This document shows positions 29,026 through 38,304 of a stretch of 64,000 nucleotides of DNA, piece by piece. The stretch covers positions 186,001 through 250,000 of the forward strand of contig NZ_VFRR01000001.1 of NCBI RefSeq assembly GCF_006385675.1, read 5' to 3'. The stretch is from Maribrevibacterium harenarium (lineage in GTDB: Bacteria; Pseudomonadota; Gammaproteobacteria; Pseudomonadales; Marinomonadaceae). Each line of letters begins with the position of its first letter. Position 1 is the first letter of the stretch. A program made the position numbers and the translations under genes. Under the pieces are notes generated by a model that worked only from the letters and a program-made list of their open reading frames with translations, was not told the origin of the DNA and did no database searches.

Positions 29026-29829
29026 TTAATTGTCTGGGGAAAACATGAATAATACGCGGTTGCTGCCATATCGTTCCGCCGCAATCTGGGCACTATTGAT
29101 AAAGCGCACTTGTGATTGTGCCTCAAGCGGCAACAGTTCACGTAATTTACTAATATGTTCATCGCCGCTAACAATAGCGGACTCCGGCGTATTGCGATCC
29201 CCGATGACCAAGGCAATAAGGTGGCGATCCGGATAATCATTTAAAAATCGTCGAATACGCGGGATGTCGGATACGTCCATCTGGGCGATGATGCCATCAT
29301 CAACCGAATTCTGCTCTGGTAAGACTTCATCCAGACGCACCATCACATCACCAGCACCCCGGCGATTGATGTATATGGTCAAATAGTTACCAGCATTGTC
29401 TTGGGCTGCCGCTAACCACTGACTGCCATCTGCTCCGTATAACAGATAATCGCCAAAGAAGTTATTCGCCCAAGCATTAGCGCTACCACAAGCACGAGCT
29501 TCACACTGGTATAGAATGGAATAGTCGGTAAGCTGAGTTTGATAATGGCGAATCACCTCTTCCAAATCGGCATTGCGATCTATCTTGTAGAGAGTCGCAG
29601 TTTTCTCGCCAGCGATTCTGGTAACTTGCTCTGGCTCCCAGCCACGACCAACTCGTGCGATCTTGGCGAGAGGAATTTCAATAAAAGGCGCTTGCGCAGA
29701 TTCGCTTTTGACTAGTTGAGCTGCCCGAAAGGGTTCTAACATGGCGGCCATTGAGGACATGGAGACACTAACAGAACTGCATATCGCGGCAGCACCGATA
29801 AGGTGCTTGTAAGTTACCTTCATAGCCAT
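29026..29829 (-). CDS. DUF4892-domain secreted protein
   Basis: A protein of about 267 residues starting MAMKVTYKHLIGAAAIC with a signal peptide (through SMSSMAA). An AGGGG seven bases upstream supports this ATG. The body, with ARVGRGWEPEQVTRIAGEKTA, YQCEARACGSANAWANNFFG and a final OmpA-like SQVRFINSAQI, is typical of DUF4892 proteins found in marine gammaproteobacteria and pseudomonads. No function is established; the location is envelope/periplasm by signal peptide. The gene is 25 bases from the hydrolase gene upstream. Confidence 0.8.
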   Translation of the reverse strand: MAMKVTYKHLIGAAAICSSVSVSMSSMAAMLEPFRAAQLVKSESAQAPFIEIPLAKIARVGRGWEPEQVTRIAGEKTATLYKIDRNADLEEVIRHYQTQLTDYSILYQCEARACGSANAWANNFFGDYLLYGADGSQWLAAAQDNAGNYLTIYINRRGAGDVMVRLDEVLPEQNSVDDGIIAQMDVSDIPRIRRFLNDYPDRHLIALVIGDRNTPESAIVSGDEHISKLRELLPLEAQSQVRFINSAQIAAERYGSNRVLFMFSPDN

Positions 29830-29854
29830 AAAACTTCCCCTTAAGTCACCAAAC

Positions 29855-30715
29855 TTAGTTCTGATCAATAAATTTGGTAATCTGCTGTGCCACTAAAGTG
29901 GCGGTGCTTGGCTCCAAGTGAAAATGATGCCCACCGGGCAACCATTCTAGTTTGATCCACGGGAAGGCTTCTGATCGCTTTTTCACCAGCGTTAAGTTGT
30001 CTTGGTAAATACCCTCTTCGGCCACTAACGCCAATGTGGGGCATTTGATCTCACTAATAAAGGCTTCCACTGCCGCCTCATCCATACGAAATGGAGACGG
30101 AAAGGTCAGCTTCGGATCATGGCGCCAATGCCAACCATGTTCCGTTTCTTGTGCAGCTCGACGCACAAGGGGTGTTGCAGCCGCTTCGCTCAGTTTCGTC
30201 ATACCTTGCATTCGTGCATGAACCAGATCTGCCAGTTGCGGGTAACGCACCTGGCGATCACCACGATACTTGAGCATTTTTTGCATGGCGCGCTGCATTG
30301 TCACCACGCGCTCATGTGGACTGGCAGAGAGTGGCCCCATGTTATCTAAGATAATTAAGCCACGTACTTTTTCAGGCGCTAATGCTGCAACCAGCATAGC
30401 GACTGCTCCCCCCATGCTATGACCAATTACCCAGCTACTTTGCGTGCTATTTTGTAACACTCGGATAGCGTCTAGCGCATGATCCCATAGGTGATAAAAA
30501 CTTCCGTCAGGCTTATGATCCGACAGGCCGTGCCCAGATTGATCCAGAGCAACATGATTAAAGTCACTCAGATACGGAGCAAGGTTATCGAAACTGGCCG
30601 CATTATCTAGCCATCCATGTAAAGACAATACGCGCAAAGCACTTGGATTGGATGATAGCCACTGCTTACCGGCTAACTTGCTGTAGCCTAGATTAAAGAC
30701 AACTTCTTTTGCCAT
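29855..30715 (-). CDS. Alpha/beta-fold hydrolase
   Basis: A 286-residue alpha/beta hydrolase. VLSLHGWLDNAASF holds the oxyanion HG motif and VIGHSMGGAVAML the nucleophile serine (about residue 100). The catalytic His is in LPGGHHFHLE near residue 266. The substrate is unknown. It is 11 bases from sixA upstream, in the same minus-strand operon. Confidence 0.9.
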   Translation of the reverse strand: MAKEVVFNLGYSKLAGKQWLSSNPSALRVLSLHGWLDNAASFDNLAPYLSDFNHVALDQSGHGLSDHKPDGSFYHLWDHALDAIRVLQNSTQSSWVIGHSMGGAVAMLVAALAPEKVRGLIILDNMGPLSASPHERVVTMQRAMQKMLKYRGDRQVRYPQLADLVHARMQGMTKLSEAAATPLVRRAAQETEHGWHWRHDPKLTFPSPFRMDEAAVEAFISEIKCPTLALVAEEGIYQDNLTLVKKRSEAFPWIKLEWLPGGHHFHLEPSTATLVAQQITKFIDQN

Positions 30716-30726
30716 TTTCTCCCCAG

Positions 30727-31218
30727 CTAAGCACGTTGTTTTAATTTAGGTAAGATTCCCCAACGAAATTGGCAGCATGCTGTGGCGAATAAATCCCCTT
30801 CCATTGCCGCTAAGGCAGCCGTTTCCATGCTAAATTGATGGGGCAAAGGAGCATCGGCGAGCATATCAACTAACTGATAGGCAAATGGCTGATGGGTTAC
30901 GAGTAAAATGGACTGATAGGGCAGATCGTTTAACCACAATGCCACATCGAGCTCGCGACCACTTGGCGTGATCGTATCGACAGTTTGTATCTCAGCTTGT
31001 GTGCCGAATACTTTAATAAACTCATTGGCGGTTTGTTGCGCCCTAAGGTAAGGACTCACAAAAATTGCATCAAAGTCTTCACCCGTTTCGGCGAATTGCA
31101 TGGCGGTTGACTGAACCTCTGCCATCCCGAGCTCGGTAAGATAGCGAGAGGCATCATTCTCGTAGCCAGATGCTTGAGCATTACCGTGACGGAGTACGTA
31201 GAGGCGCTTAGTGGCCAT
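30727..31218 (-). CDS. sixA: Phosphohistidine phosphatase SixA
   Basis: A histidine-phosphatase protein of about 163 residues starting MATKRLYVLRHGNAQ. The catalytic RHG motif is followed by IFVSPYLRAQQTANEF and LLVTHQPF, the second catalytic region. SixA removes phosphate from histidine on phosphotransfer proteins such as ArcB-like domains or PtsO/NPr. The start overlaps the DUF4389 gene's stop region; alternative ATGs lie two and four codons earlier. Confidence 0.9.
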   Translation of the reverse strand: MATKRLYVLRHGNAQASGYENDASRYLTELGMAEVQSTAMQFAETGEDFDAIFVSPYLRAQQTANEFIKVFGTQAEIQTVDTITPSGRELDVALWLNDLPYQSILLVTHQPFAYQLVDMLADAPLPHQFSMETAALAAMEGDLFATACCQFRWGILPKLKQRA

Positions 31219-31489
31219 TGTCATCACCATTCGGCCAAGCTTGGAACGGGAAAGGCTTTTCTTCGGTTTGGAACGCTAAGAAGCGGAAGCTCTGCTGAAT
31301 GAAAGTTGACAGACTTGTTAACCAACCGCCAAGGGTATAAGGCTCGTATCGAGACGCCAATTTAATAATGGTAACGATGACTAAAAGAAAACCAAATACA
31401 CATACTGCTAAGTTGATTAAACCCCAGTACAGTGCCATAAATACTAGGCGAATCCACATGCTTTGATCTTTGTAACCAGGCTTTGACAT
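31208..31489 (-). CDS. DUF4389 inner-membrane protein
   Basis: A 93-residue protein starting MSKPGYKDQSMWIRL with two membrane segments (LVFMALYWGLINLAVCVFGF and following) and the motif TLGGWLTSLSTFIQQSFRFLAF typical of DUF4389. No function is known. It follows gpsA by four bases and overlaps sixA, so it is translated from the same message. Confidence 0.85.
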   Translation of the reverse strand: MSKPGYKDQSMWIRLVFMALYWGLINLAVCVFGFLLVIVTIIKLASRYEPYTLGGWLTSLSTFIQQSFRFLAFQTEEKPFPFQAWPNGDDNGH

Positions 31490-31493
31490 GGCC

Positions 31494-32513
31494 TTATTCT
31501 CCTGCCGTTGCAAACTCAACATCCCATTTTTGCTCTCCGGTCATTAGGCTACCGATAAGAGATTCTAGGGACGCATTTTCAAAAATTAACTTATATAATC
31601 CCGCCGCCAATGGCATGTAAAGCCCATGTTTCTGGGCTTCATCTACAACCATCTTCAGGGTGTTGACCCCTTCCGCCACTTCGCCAATTTCGGCAACTGC
31701 GTCCTCTAGTTTTTTTCCAGAACCGAGGGCAAAACCTACTCGATGGTTACGACTTAGCGGTGACGTACAGGTAGCGATTAAATCCCCCATGCCCGCCAAA
31801 CCCAAAAAAGTCATGGGATTAGCGCCAAAATGCACGGCAAAACGACTCATCTCCGCGAGACTACGGGTCATGATCATCGCCATGGTGTTTTCACCAACTT
31901 TAAGTGCTTTGGCGAGTCCACAAACAATGGCGTAGATATTTTTTAGCGCTCCAGCCAACTCGACACCGGTGGCATCTTCATTTTCATAGACACGAAAAGT
32001 TTTGGATTTGAGCAGTTCGATAACCGTATCGCGCACCCCTTCATCGGCGCTGGCGATCACAGAACCAGTGAGCTGTCCTGCCGCAATTTCTTTTGCCAAA
32101 TTTGGACCGCTTAACACACCGATTCGTTCCGTGACGCCATTGCGACGCAAGATATCGCTCATCAACTCAAAGCGGCTTGGATTGAACCCTTTAGTTGTAC
32201 TAATCAATAGTTTTTGGGGAGTTAACAGTGGGCGAATTCGCTCCACTACCTGCTCAAATGACTTGGAGGGAATAGAAACAAAAATAGTATCGCTGGCTCT
32301 AATGGCGGATTCTAAGTTACTAGTGGCTAGCAATTCGCGGTGCAAAGGAGCATTTGGTAAATAACGGCTGTTGAGGCCAGTTAAATTTATCTCTTCGACT
32401 TGCTGCTCATTACGCATCCATTGGCTAACTTGATGTCCATTCTGAGCCATGATGTTCGCCAAAGCAGTACCAAAACTACCACCACCCAGTACACAAACTG
32501 ATTGTTTATCCAT
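31494..32513 (-). CDS. gpsA: NAD(P)+-dependent glycerol-3-phosphate dehydrogenase
   Basis: A 339-residue cytoplasmic enzyme that makes sn-glycerol-3-phosphate for phospholipid synthesis. It has the dinucleotide-binding VLGGGSFGTALANIMA (residues 8-23), the GALKNIYAIVCG catalytic lysine (about residue 188) and LAGMGDLIATC (about residue 240-250). GGSFGTAL replaces the more usual GAWGTAL, a variation within the family. It is 20 bases downstream of selO in a chain of minus-strand genes. Confidence 0.96.
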   Translation of the reverse strand: MDKQSVCVLGGGSFGTALANIMAQNGHQVSQWMRNEQQVEEINLTGLNSRYLPNAPLHRELLATSNLESAIRASDTIFVSIPSKSFEQVVERIRPLLTPQKLLISTTKGFNPSRFELMSDILRRNGVTERIGVLSGPNLAKEIAAGQLTGSVIASADEGVRDTVIELLKSKTFRVYENEDATGVELAGALKNIYAIVCGLAKALKVGENTMAMIMTRSLAEMSRFAVHFGANPMTFLGLAGMGDLIATCTSPLSRNHRVGFALGSGKKLEDAVAEIGEVAEGVNTLKMVVDEAQKHGLYMPLAAGLYKLIFENASLESLIGSLMTGEQKWDVEFATAGE

Positions 32514-32533
32514 TTCTGCAATGTGCCTTATTG

Positions 32534-33952
32534 TTATGATGAACAGCTGACCTCAAGCTTGCGTCCCCAATCAGGGGGGCGTTTGGCAAGCTGCTCACTG
32601 TCACTATGCTCGTCGAAGGGCGTTGCCAAAACCTTTAGTAACTGGCGCATGGGTAAATAATTGCCCTGCTCCGCCGCCTCTATAGCATGGTGAGCGAGAT
32701 AATTTCTAAGTATAAATTTGGGGTTGACGGCATACATTTCAAGGGCAACTGCGTGCTGGTCGCGACTGTCATCACGGCGTTCCCAGTACTGCTCTAGCCA
32801 GATCTGTAAACGTTGGCGATCAATCACCTCATCTAGGACAGGACTATTGTCGATACGGGAACAGGCGCAAAGTTTACGCCAGAAGAGAGTGTAGTCCATC
32901 TGCTCTTGGCGCAGAATCGTCCAAAGTCCATCAAGTAACGATTCAACATCTTTACTGCTGGATAGACCCAATTTAGCAGCCATTAGCTGGTCGTAGGTAC
33001 TTTGCAACTTAGGTTCGTACTGCTGTAAGGCGTTGATTAGCTGCTCACGACTTAAGCGTCTTGAAAAACAGCGAGCTAGGCAATTTAAATTCCAGAGGCC
33101 GATACTTGGTTGATTTTGAAAAGCGTAGCGCCCCTCATAATCTGAATGGTTACAGATCCATTTAGGATCATAGTCTTCCATAAAACCAAACGGACCATAA
33201 TCGATAGTATCGCCGATAATAGAGAAATTATCCGTATTCATCACGCCATGCTGGAAACCAACGGCTTGCCAGTTGGCAATCATAACCGCGGTGCGCTCTA
33301 CAATATCGATAAACATCGCCTCAATAGGGTCACGAGCGGTAGCACATTGCGGAAAAAGGTTGGCTAACGTGTAATCTATTAGCTGATCAAGATTGTCGTA
33401 ACGTTGATGGGCAAAGAAATATTCGAAGTGACCAAACCTAATATGGGTTCGTGCAGTGCGAACCAGCATAGCCCCTGGCTCTGGCTTTTCACGATAAACC
33501 GCCTCACGGCTATCAAATAGTGCCAGTGCGCGCGTTGTTGCAATGCCTAAACCATGCATAGCCTCGCTACACAAGTATTCTCGAATACAAGAACGCAGCA
33601 CCGCGCGACCATCACCCATGCGACTGTAAGGCGTTTGCCCAGCTCCTTTCACGTGGAGATCGTGAAAACTACCATCGGCCGCTTGGACTTCGCCAAGTAA
33701 CACACCACGACCGTCACCCAACCGGGGGGTGAAACCTCCAAACTGATGACCAGCATAAACCATACTGAGCGTTTCAGGGATGTCGATGGCACCGCTAAGG
33801 ACAGCCTTAACGGAGTCATCTTTTAGATCCACACCTAGAAAATTAGCGAGGTCGGCGTTGCCTTCTACTAAACGCTGTTCAGCCAACGGCTGCACACGAG
33901 TGTGAAGAAAAAAATCATCGCCTAATGCTGCAAAACGATGGTGTAGCTGCAT
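32534..33952 (-). CDS. selO: Protein adenylyltransferase SelO (YdiU family)
   Basis: A 472-residue pseudokinase-fold AMPylator. RLGDGRGVLLGEV (about residue 75-87), SRMGDGRAVLRSCIREYL, and GVMNTDNFSIIGDTIDYGPF with the metal-binding Asn/Asp are the family hallmarks. It transfers AMP to protein Ser, Thr or Tyr residues; in E. coli it responds to oxidative stress. There is no selenocysteine; the C-terminus ends VSCSS. It sits five bases after rhlB. Confidence 0.95.
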   Translation of the reverse strand: MQLHHRFAALGDDFFLHTRVQPLAEQRLVEGNADLANFLGVDLKDDSVKAVLSGAIDIPETLSMVYAGHQFGGFTPRLGDGRGVLLGEVQAADGSFHDLHVKGAGQTPYSRMGDGRAVLRSCIREYLCSEAMHGLGIATTRALALFDSREAVYREKPEPGAMLVRTARTHIRFGHFEYFFAHQRYDNLDQLIDYTLANLFPQCATARDPIEAMFIDIVERTAVMIANWQAVGFQHGVMNTDNFSIIGDTIDYGPFGFMEDYDPKWICNHSDYEGRYAFQNQPSIGLWNLNCLARCFSRRLSREQLINALQQYEPKLQSTYDQLMAAKLGLSSSKDVESLLDGLWTILRQEQMDYTLFWRKLCACSRIDNSPVLDEVIDRQRLQIWLEQYWERRDDSRDQHAVALEMYAVNPKFILRNYLAHHAIEAAEQGNYLPMRQLLKVLATPFDEHSDSEQLAKRPPDWGRKLEVSCSS

Positions 33953-33957
33953 AGGGA

Positions 33958-35367
33958 TTAGCCGTTATCGACCATGTATTCGCAGCGAATACTCTCTCCG
34001 ACCACCTTCTCAATTTCAGGGATCATAAAAGCATCGTCTTCGCTGGCAAAACTGACGGACTTACCCGTCTCGCCACCACGACCAGTACGACCAATACGGT
34101 GAACATAGTCCTCTGGGTCTTCCGGCAGGGTGTAGTTGACCACAAGCTCGATGTTGTCCACATGGATTCCACGACCGGCAACATCCGTCGCCACAAGTAC
34201 CTGAATCACACCATCTTTGAAGTTCTGGAGTGTCTTAACTCGTTTATCTTGGGAAACTTCTCCAGATAGCATGGCGCAGCTAAATTTCGCATCTTTTAAA
34301 CGCTCATAAAGATCGCGAGTCTCATCGCGACGATTGGCGAAAATGATGGTGCGCTGGGAGCCATTCTCTTCGATCAAAGACTTCAATACCGGCCATTTTT
34401 GTTCAGCTTCAACCGTGTAAATGACTTGATCGATATTTTTGTTGGTAGTCTCTTTTGGAACCACAGATACTTCTTTAGGCAAGTAAGTCCATTGGCGCGC
34501 CAAATTTTGAATGTCCCGTGGGAACGTGGCACTAAACAACATGGTTTGGCGACGTTCCTTGTGCGGAGTCATTCGGATGATGCTCTTGACATCCGGGATA
34601 AAGCCCATGGACAGCATTCGATCCGCTTCATCCAACACCAAGCACTCAACTTTGTTCAGCATGACTTTTTTGTTGCGGGCGAAATCTAACAGACGTCCCG
34701 GAGTCGCAACCACAATATCAGCAGATTCGCTTTCTAAAGCTCGTTGTTGTTTGTCATAACTCATACCACCCACTAAAGAAACCACGTTTAGGTCACAGTT
34801 AGTGGTTAGTTTTTCCGCCTCGTCGGCGATCTGTAGCGCAAGTTCTCGTGTCGGCGCAATGATTAGGCCTCGGGCAAAGTGACTTGGACGCTCTTCTTCA
34901 AGTGGGTAATCAAGAAAGTCACTGATCATCGCAATTAGAAAAGCGGCCGTTTTGCCAGTACCGGTTTGCGCTTGGCCAATCAAGTCATAGCCCTGTAGGG
35001 TAATCGGTAATGTTTCAGCCTGAATTTCACTGCAGTACTCAAACCCCATTTCCTGAATGGATTTAAGAACACGGTCAGGAAGATTTAAATCGTGGAAGCG
35101 AGCCTTACCAGTCAACTCTGGTACCTGAAACTGGGCTAACGACCAAGGTTGCTGATCATTGCTTGTGTTAGGCTTTGGCCCTTTGTCGGCTCGCTTGGTT
35201 GGCGCTGCTTCGGCTTGTAGAGGCATTGACTTTTCTTCTATGGTTTCATCATTGCCTTGATCCACACGTTCACGATGGTATTTTTGACGTGGTGACTTAT
35301 TACGTGGACGGCGAGAGCGTTTTGGGCCCTTGCGTTCTGAGCTGGCGTCTTTTTGGGTATTTTCCAT
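33958..35367 (-). CDS. rhlB: DEAD-box RNA helicase RhlB
   Basis: A 469-residue helicase starting MENTQKDASSERKG; the upstream 25-codon extension lacks family similarity. About 95 N-terminal residues are basic and disordered-looking (RRPRNKSPRQKYHRE). The core shows Walker A AQTGTGKTAAFL, DEAD in LVLDEADRMLSMGF, SAT in LFSATFP and motif VI HRIGRTGRGG. It unwinds RNA and, in E. coli, joins the RNase E degradosome. It is immediately upstream of selO. Confidence 0.92.
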   Translation of the reverse strand: MENTQKDASSERKGPKRSRRPRNKSPRQKYHRERVDQGNDETIEEKSMPLQAEAAPTKRADKGPKPNTSNDQQPWSLAQFQVPELTGKARFHDLNLPDRVLKSIQEMGFEYCSEIQAETLPITLQGYDLIGQAQTGTGKTAAFLIAMISDFLDYPLEEERPSHFARGLIIAPTRELALQIADEAEKLTTNCDLNVVSLVGGMSYDKQQRALESESADIVVATPGRLLDFARNKKVMLNKVECLVLDEADRMLSMGFIPDVKSIIRMTPHKERRQTMLFSATFPRDIQNLARQWTYLPKEVSVVPKETTNKNIDQVIYTVEAEQKWPVLKSLIEENGSQRTIIFANRRDETRDLYERLKDAKFSCAMLSGEVSQDKRVKTLQNFKDGVIQVLVATDVAGRGIHVDNIELVVNYTLPEDPEDYVHRIGRTGRGGETGKSVSFASEDDAFMIPEIEKVVGESIRCEYMVDNG

Positions 35368-35444
35368 TATGTATTGTTTCGTTTCTCGTTGGAGATTTAG
35401 TGAGTTTGGGCTGAGTGTATCAATATGCACTACTTTTATCACCC

Positions 35445-37574
35445 TTAGTTTTGTAGTCGCCGATAGGGAGGCAAACTGTTTATTAGCTGGGAACCATATC
35501 GTTTAGTGAGCAAGCGCTTATCTAAAATATGAATTTCCCCTTCGTCCTGTTCACTACGCAGCAGCCTACCGGTAGCTTGTACTAAGCGTAATGACGCATC
35601 CGGTATGGAGATTTCCATAAAAGGATTGCCGCCCCGCTTTTGTATCCACTCAGCCAGTGTCGCTTCAACTGGGTCATCTGGCACGGCAAATGGGATTTTG
35701 GCAATATACACCCTCGTCAAATAATTGCCTGGCAAATCTACCCCTTCGGCAAAACTGGCCAGTCCAAAAAGAATACTCCCTTTTCCTCCGTCGATGGCCT
35801 TGCGGTGGGCGTCCAAAGTAATGCGTTTTGATTGCTCTCCCTGAATCAGCAGCAGATCTTTAAGTGGCTCATTCAGCCCCGCAGCCACCTCTTCCATCTG
35901 ACGCCGGGAGGAAAATAGCACCAGACTTCCGCGACTCACATCTAGGTGGTCGTTTAAATAACGAATTACCTCTTTGCTATGCAAATCACCAGCGCTGGGT
36001 TCCGCTTGCATATTGGGGATACATAAGGCTCCTTTGTTAGCAAAATCGAAAGGACTCAGCACCCGCAGGTATTCGCTAGTGCGTGGCACGCCGGAGCGCA
36101 TATTGAAACGGTGAAATTCATTCAGAGCAGTCAAGGTAGCGGAGGTTACCACCGCACCAAAGCATTTATCCCATAACTGCATACGTAATGTATGGGCTGC
36201 CAATATGGGAGAGCCACCCAATTCAATATCTTGGTCTAGCCCTACTCCTGTTACGGCCAACCAACGTGCATTCGGCGGATAGGTGGGATCGTCTTGCAGA
36301 GAAAATAATAGCCACAGCTCTCGGGAGGCTTCCAAACGGCCTAAAATCACACCCAATATGGGCTGCCAAGCCTCGCCTACCTCTGCAGTGATCCCCATAC
36401 CCTCGTTTTGTTTCGCTTTTTTGCACTCATCGAGAATGCTATCAATTTGTCCATGTAGCTTCTGATAGGAGGTTGCTAAGCTATAAGCCAATTGTCGCAA
36501 CTCATCGGGTATTACACCGAACTCAAACCGATGAAATCGGGTTTCTTGATCCAAGCCTAAGTTTGCAATATACGGTGCAAGTCCCTGCTGCGCGTATTGA
36601 ATAAAGTTAACAATGCTGTTGATCTGTTGGGGGATCTTTAGCAGTAGTTGCCCCGTCACACAAACCTCTTCCGTCAACTCTTGGCGCAGGTTAATCAAGT
36701 TCTTATCAAGCTGCTTTAGCCATTGGATACTCTGCTGTAGCCGTACTTCGTGCCGAAAATGGGAAATGGCTTTATCTGGCAGGTGGTGTCCTTCATCAAA
36801 TATATAAATAGTTTCTTCCGGTGCAGTGAGGATGGCACCACCACCTAATGACAAATCCGCCAGTACTAAATCGTGGTTCGCGACTATGATGTCCGCCGTT
36901 TCCAGTTCGGCTCTCGCTTTGAAAAAAGGGCAAGCAGAGAAATTGGCGCAGTTGCGATTAGTACACTGTTGATGGTCGGTGGTAATCCGTTGCCAATCCT
37001 GTTCACGTAAGCTGCCTTCCCAGTTGTCTTTGTCGCCATCCCAATTACCGTCCCGTAGCGCCTTATCCATTTCTTGATACAACACAGTATTGATTTCGTC
37101 CGGCGATAAATGCTGTTCAATTAGACCGGCAAACATGTCTTCCATGGGGGTATCTTCGGTACTGAGCAGACTGTCTAATTGGTTAAGACAAAGATATCTG
37201 CCACGGCCTTTCGCAAGGGTGTAGCGAAACTGCAAATCGGTTAGGGAGAGCAAATCAGGTAGCTCTTTGTGCAAAATCTGTTCTTGCAAAGCCACGGTAG
37301 CGGTGGAAATAACTAATTTGACGCCCTTTTGTTTAGCAATCGGAATCGCTGATAAACAATAAGACAAAGTTTTACCAGTACCCGTTCCGGCCTCGATCAC
37401 GGCAATGTGCTTTTCGCCCAGCCGCTCCCCTTCGGAACCCTGCGTTATCCCGCCTAGGGTGCGCGCGATGGTCGCGATCATGTGGCGCTGGCCTACACGG
37501 GCGTTATGGCCCTTTGACTTGAGATATTGGCGGTAGGCATGTTGAATACTTTGTTTTAATTCGTCGGAAAGCAT
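35445..37574 (-). CDS. dinG: ATP-dependent DNA helicase DinG
   Basis: A 709-residue XPD-like helicase starting MLSDELKQSIQHAYRQYL. It has Walker A EAGTGTGKTLSY, four iron-sulfur-cluster cysteines (CLNQL, then CTNRNCANFSACPFF), a DEGH box in FDEGHHLPD and motif VI QATGRLLRSEQDEG. It unwinds D-loops, R-loops and G-quadruplexes during DNA repair. The SOS boxes shared with lexA lie 28 to 62 bases upstream, in line with dinG being an SOS gene in E. coli. An 18-codon N-terminal extension would run into that operator and is not accepted. Confidence 0.94.
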   Translation of the reverse strand: MLSDELKQSIQHAYRQYLKSKGHNARVGQRHMIATIARTLGGITQGSEGERLGEKHIAVIEAGTGTGKTLSYCLSAIPIAKQKGVKLVISTATVALQEQILHKELPDLLSLTDLQFRYTLAKGRGRYLCLNQLDSLLSTEDTPMEDMFAGLIEQHLSPDEINTVLYQEMDKALRDGNWDGDKDNWEGSLREQDWQRITTDHQQCTNRNCANFSACPFFKARAELETADIIVANHDLVLADLSLGGGAILTAPEETIYIFDEGHHLPDKAISHFRHEVRLQQSIQWLKQLDKNLINLRQELTEEVCVTGQLLLKIPQQINSIVNFIQYAQQGLAPYIANLGLDQETRFHRFEFGVIPDELRQLAYSLATSYQKLHGQIDSILDECKKAKQNEGMGITAEVGEAWQPILGVILGRLEASRELWLLFSLQDDPTYPPNARWLAVTGVGLDQDIELGGSPILAAHTLRMQLWDKCFGAVVTSATLTALNEFHRFNMRSGVPRTSEYLRVLSPFDFANKGALCIPNMQAEPSAGDLHSKEVIRYLNDHLDVSRGSLVLFSSRRQMEEVAAGLNEPLKDLLLIQGEQSKRITLDAHRKAIDGGKGSILFGLASFAEGVDLPGNYLTRVYIAKIPFAVPDDPVEATLAEWIQKRGGNPFMEISIPDASLRLVQATGRLLRSEQDEGEIHILDKRLLTKRYGSQLINSLPPYRRLQN

Positions 37575-37601
37575 GAGAACTATTGAGAAACCTAAACTTT
37601 G

Positions 37602-37617
37602 CTGTATATAATACCAG
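37602..37617. promoter_or_regulatory. SOS box 1 (LexA site) between dinG and lexA
   Basis: CTGTATATAATACCAG matches the CTG-N10-CAG LexA consensus with one change from CTGT-N8-ACAG. It overlaps the divergent promoter region. Confidence 0.85.
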
Positions 37618-37620
37618 TAC

Positions 37621-37636
37621 CTGTACAAACAAACAG
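37621..37636. promoter_or_regulatory. SOS box 2 (LexA site) between dinG and lexA
   Basis: CTGTACAAACAAACAG is an exact CTGT-N8-ACAG site, three bases after box 1 and eight before the lexA ATG. Two adjacent boxes are also seen upstream of E. coli lexA. Confidence 0.92.
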
Positions 37637-37643
37637 ATGCTTT

Positions 37644-38264
37644 ATGATTAAATTAACCAAAAGACAGTCCGACGTATTGGAAACCATCCGTGCCTTTATC
37701 GATGAAACCGGCTTCCCACCGACCCGCGTTGAAATTGCTAAACGGCTAGGTTTTCGCTCACCTAACGCCGCCGAGGAGCACCTCAAAGCCCTTTGTAAAA
37801 AAGGCGCAATTGAAATGCTTTCCGGCGCTTCCCGCGGTATTCGTCTTGTGGAAGAAGCCCCCGATGCCGCTAACGACGAGGGCACTTTGCCAATTATTGG
37901 TCGAGTCGCCGCAGGCTTTCCCATTTTAGCTCAGGAAAATATCGACTCCCGCGTGGCGATTCCTGCCGATATGTTCTCTCCTAAAGCCGACTATTTATTA
38001 TCAGTAAGTGGCATGAGTATGAAGAACGTCGGAATTTACGACGGCGACTTGATTGCGGTACATAGAACTCATGCTGTACGAAATGGGCAAATCGTTGTGG
38101 CCCGGATCGGTGATGAGGTCACCGTTAAGCGGTTCCAAAAACAAGGGCGCATGGTTCACTTAATTCCTGAAAACGAGGAATTTGATGACATCATCGTAGA
38201 CTTAGAAAGTGAAGAGCTCACCATTGAAGGTCTCTCCGTAGGTGTCATCCGCCGCGGTCATTAA
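37644..38264 (+). CDS. lexA: LexA repressor
   Basis: A 206-residue protein starting [16 protein letters not shown]. It has the winged helix-turn-helix (residues 1-65), the self-cleavage site Ala90-Gly91 in GRVAAGF, the catalytic Ser125 in VSGMSMK and Lys162 in VTVKRF. Cleavage on RecA filaments releases the SOS genes. The upstream in-frame extension contains both SOS boxes and is not coding. Two LexA sites just before the ATG imply autoregulation. In this window, the likely regulon members are lexA, dinG and possibly imuAB-dnaE2. Confidence 0.97.
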   Translation: MIKLTKRQSDVLETIRAFIDETGFPPTRVEIAKRLGFRSPNAAEEHLKALCKKGAIEMLSGASRGIRLVEEAPDAANDEGTLPIIGRVAAGFPILAQENIDSRVAIPADMFSPKADYLLSVSGMSMKNVGIYDGDLIAVHRTHAVRNGQIVVARIGDEVTVKRFQKQGRMVHLIPENEEFDDIIVDLESEELTIEGLSVGVIRRGH

Positions 38265-38270
38265 GCTCGG

Positions 38271-38304
38271 CACTAACTGCTAGCAAGGATGCTAACAGTT
38301 AGTG
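38271..38304. terminator. Long hairpin between lexA and the convergent small gene
   Basis: CACTAACTG (38271-38279) and TAGCA (38281-38285) pair with TGCTA (38290-38294) and CAGTTAGTG (38296-38304) with one C-A mismatch and loop AGGA. It starts six bases after lexA and overlaps the last codons of the minus-strand gene. It has no T-tract but could end both transcripts. Confidence 0.65.

Noticed and set aside
37575-37628. N-terminal extension of dinG
   Set aside because: It would extend the protein through the lexA/dinG operator; the ATG at 37574 begins the conserved helicase N-terminus.
37599-37643. Upstream in-frame extension of lexA
   Set aside because: It overlaps both SOS boxes, and MIKLTKRQ matches the family start.
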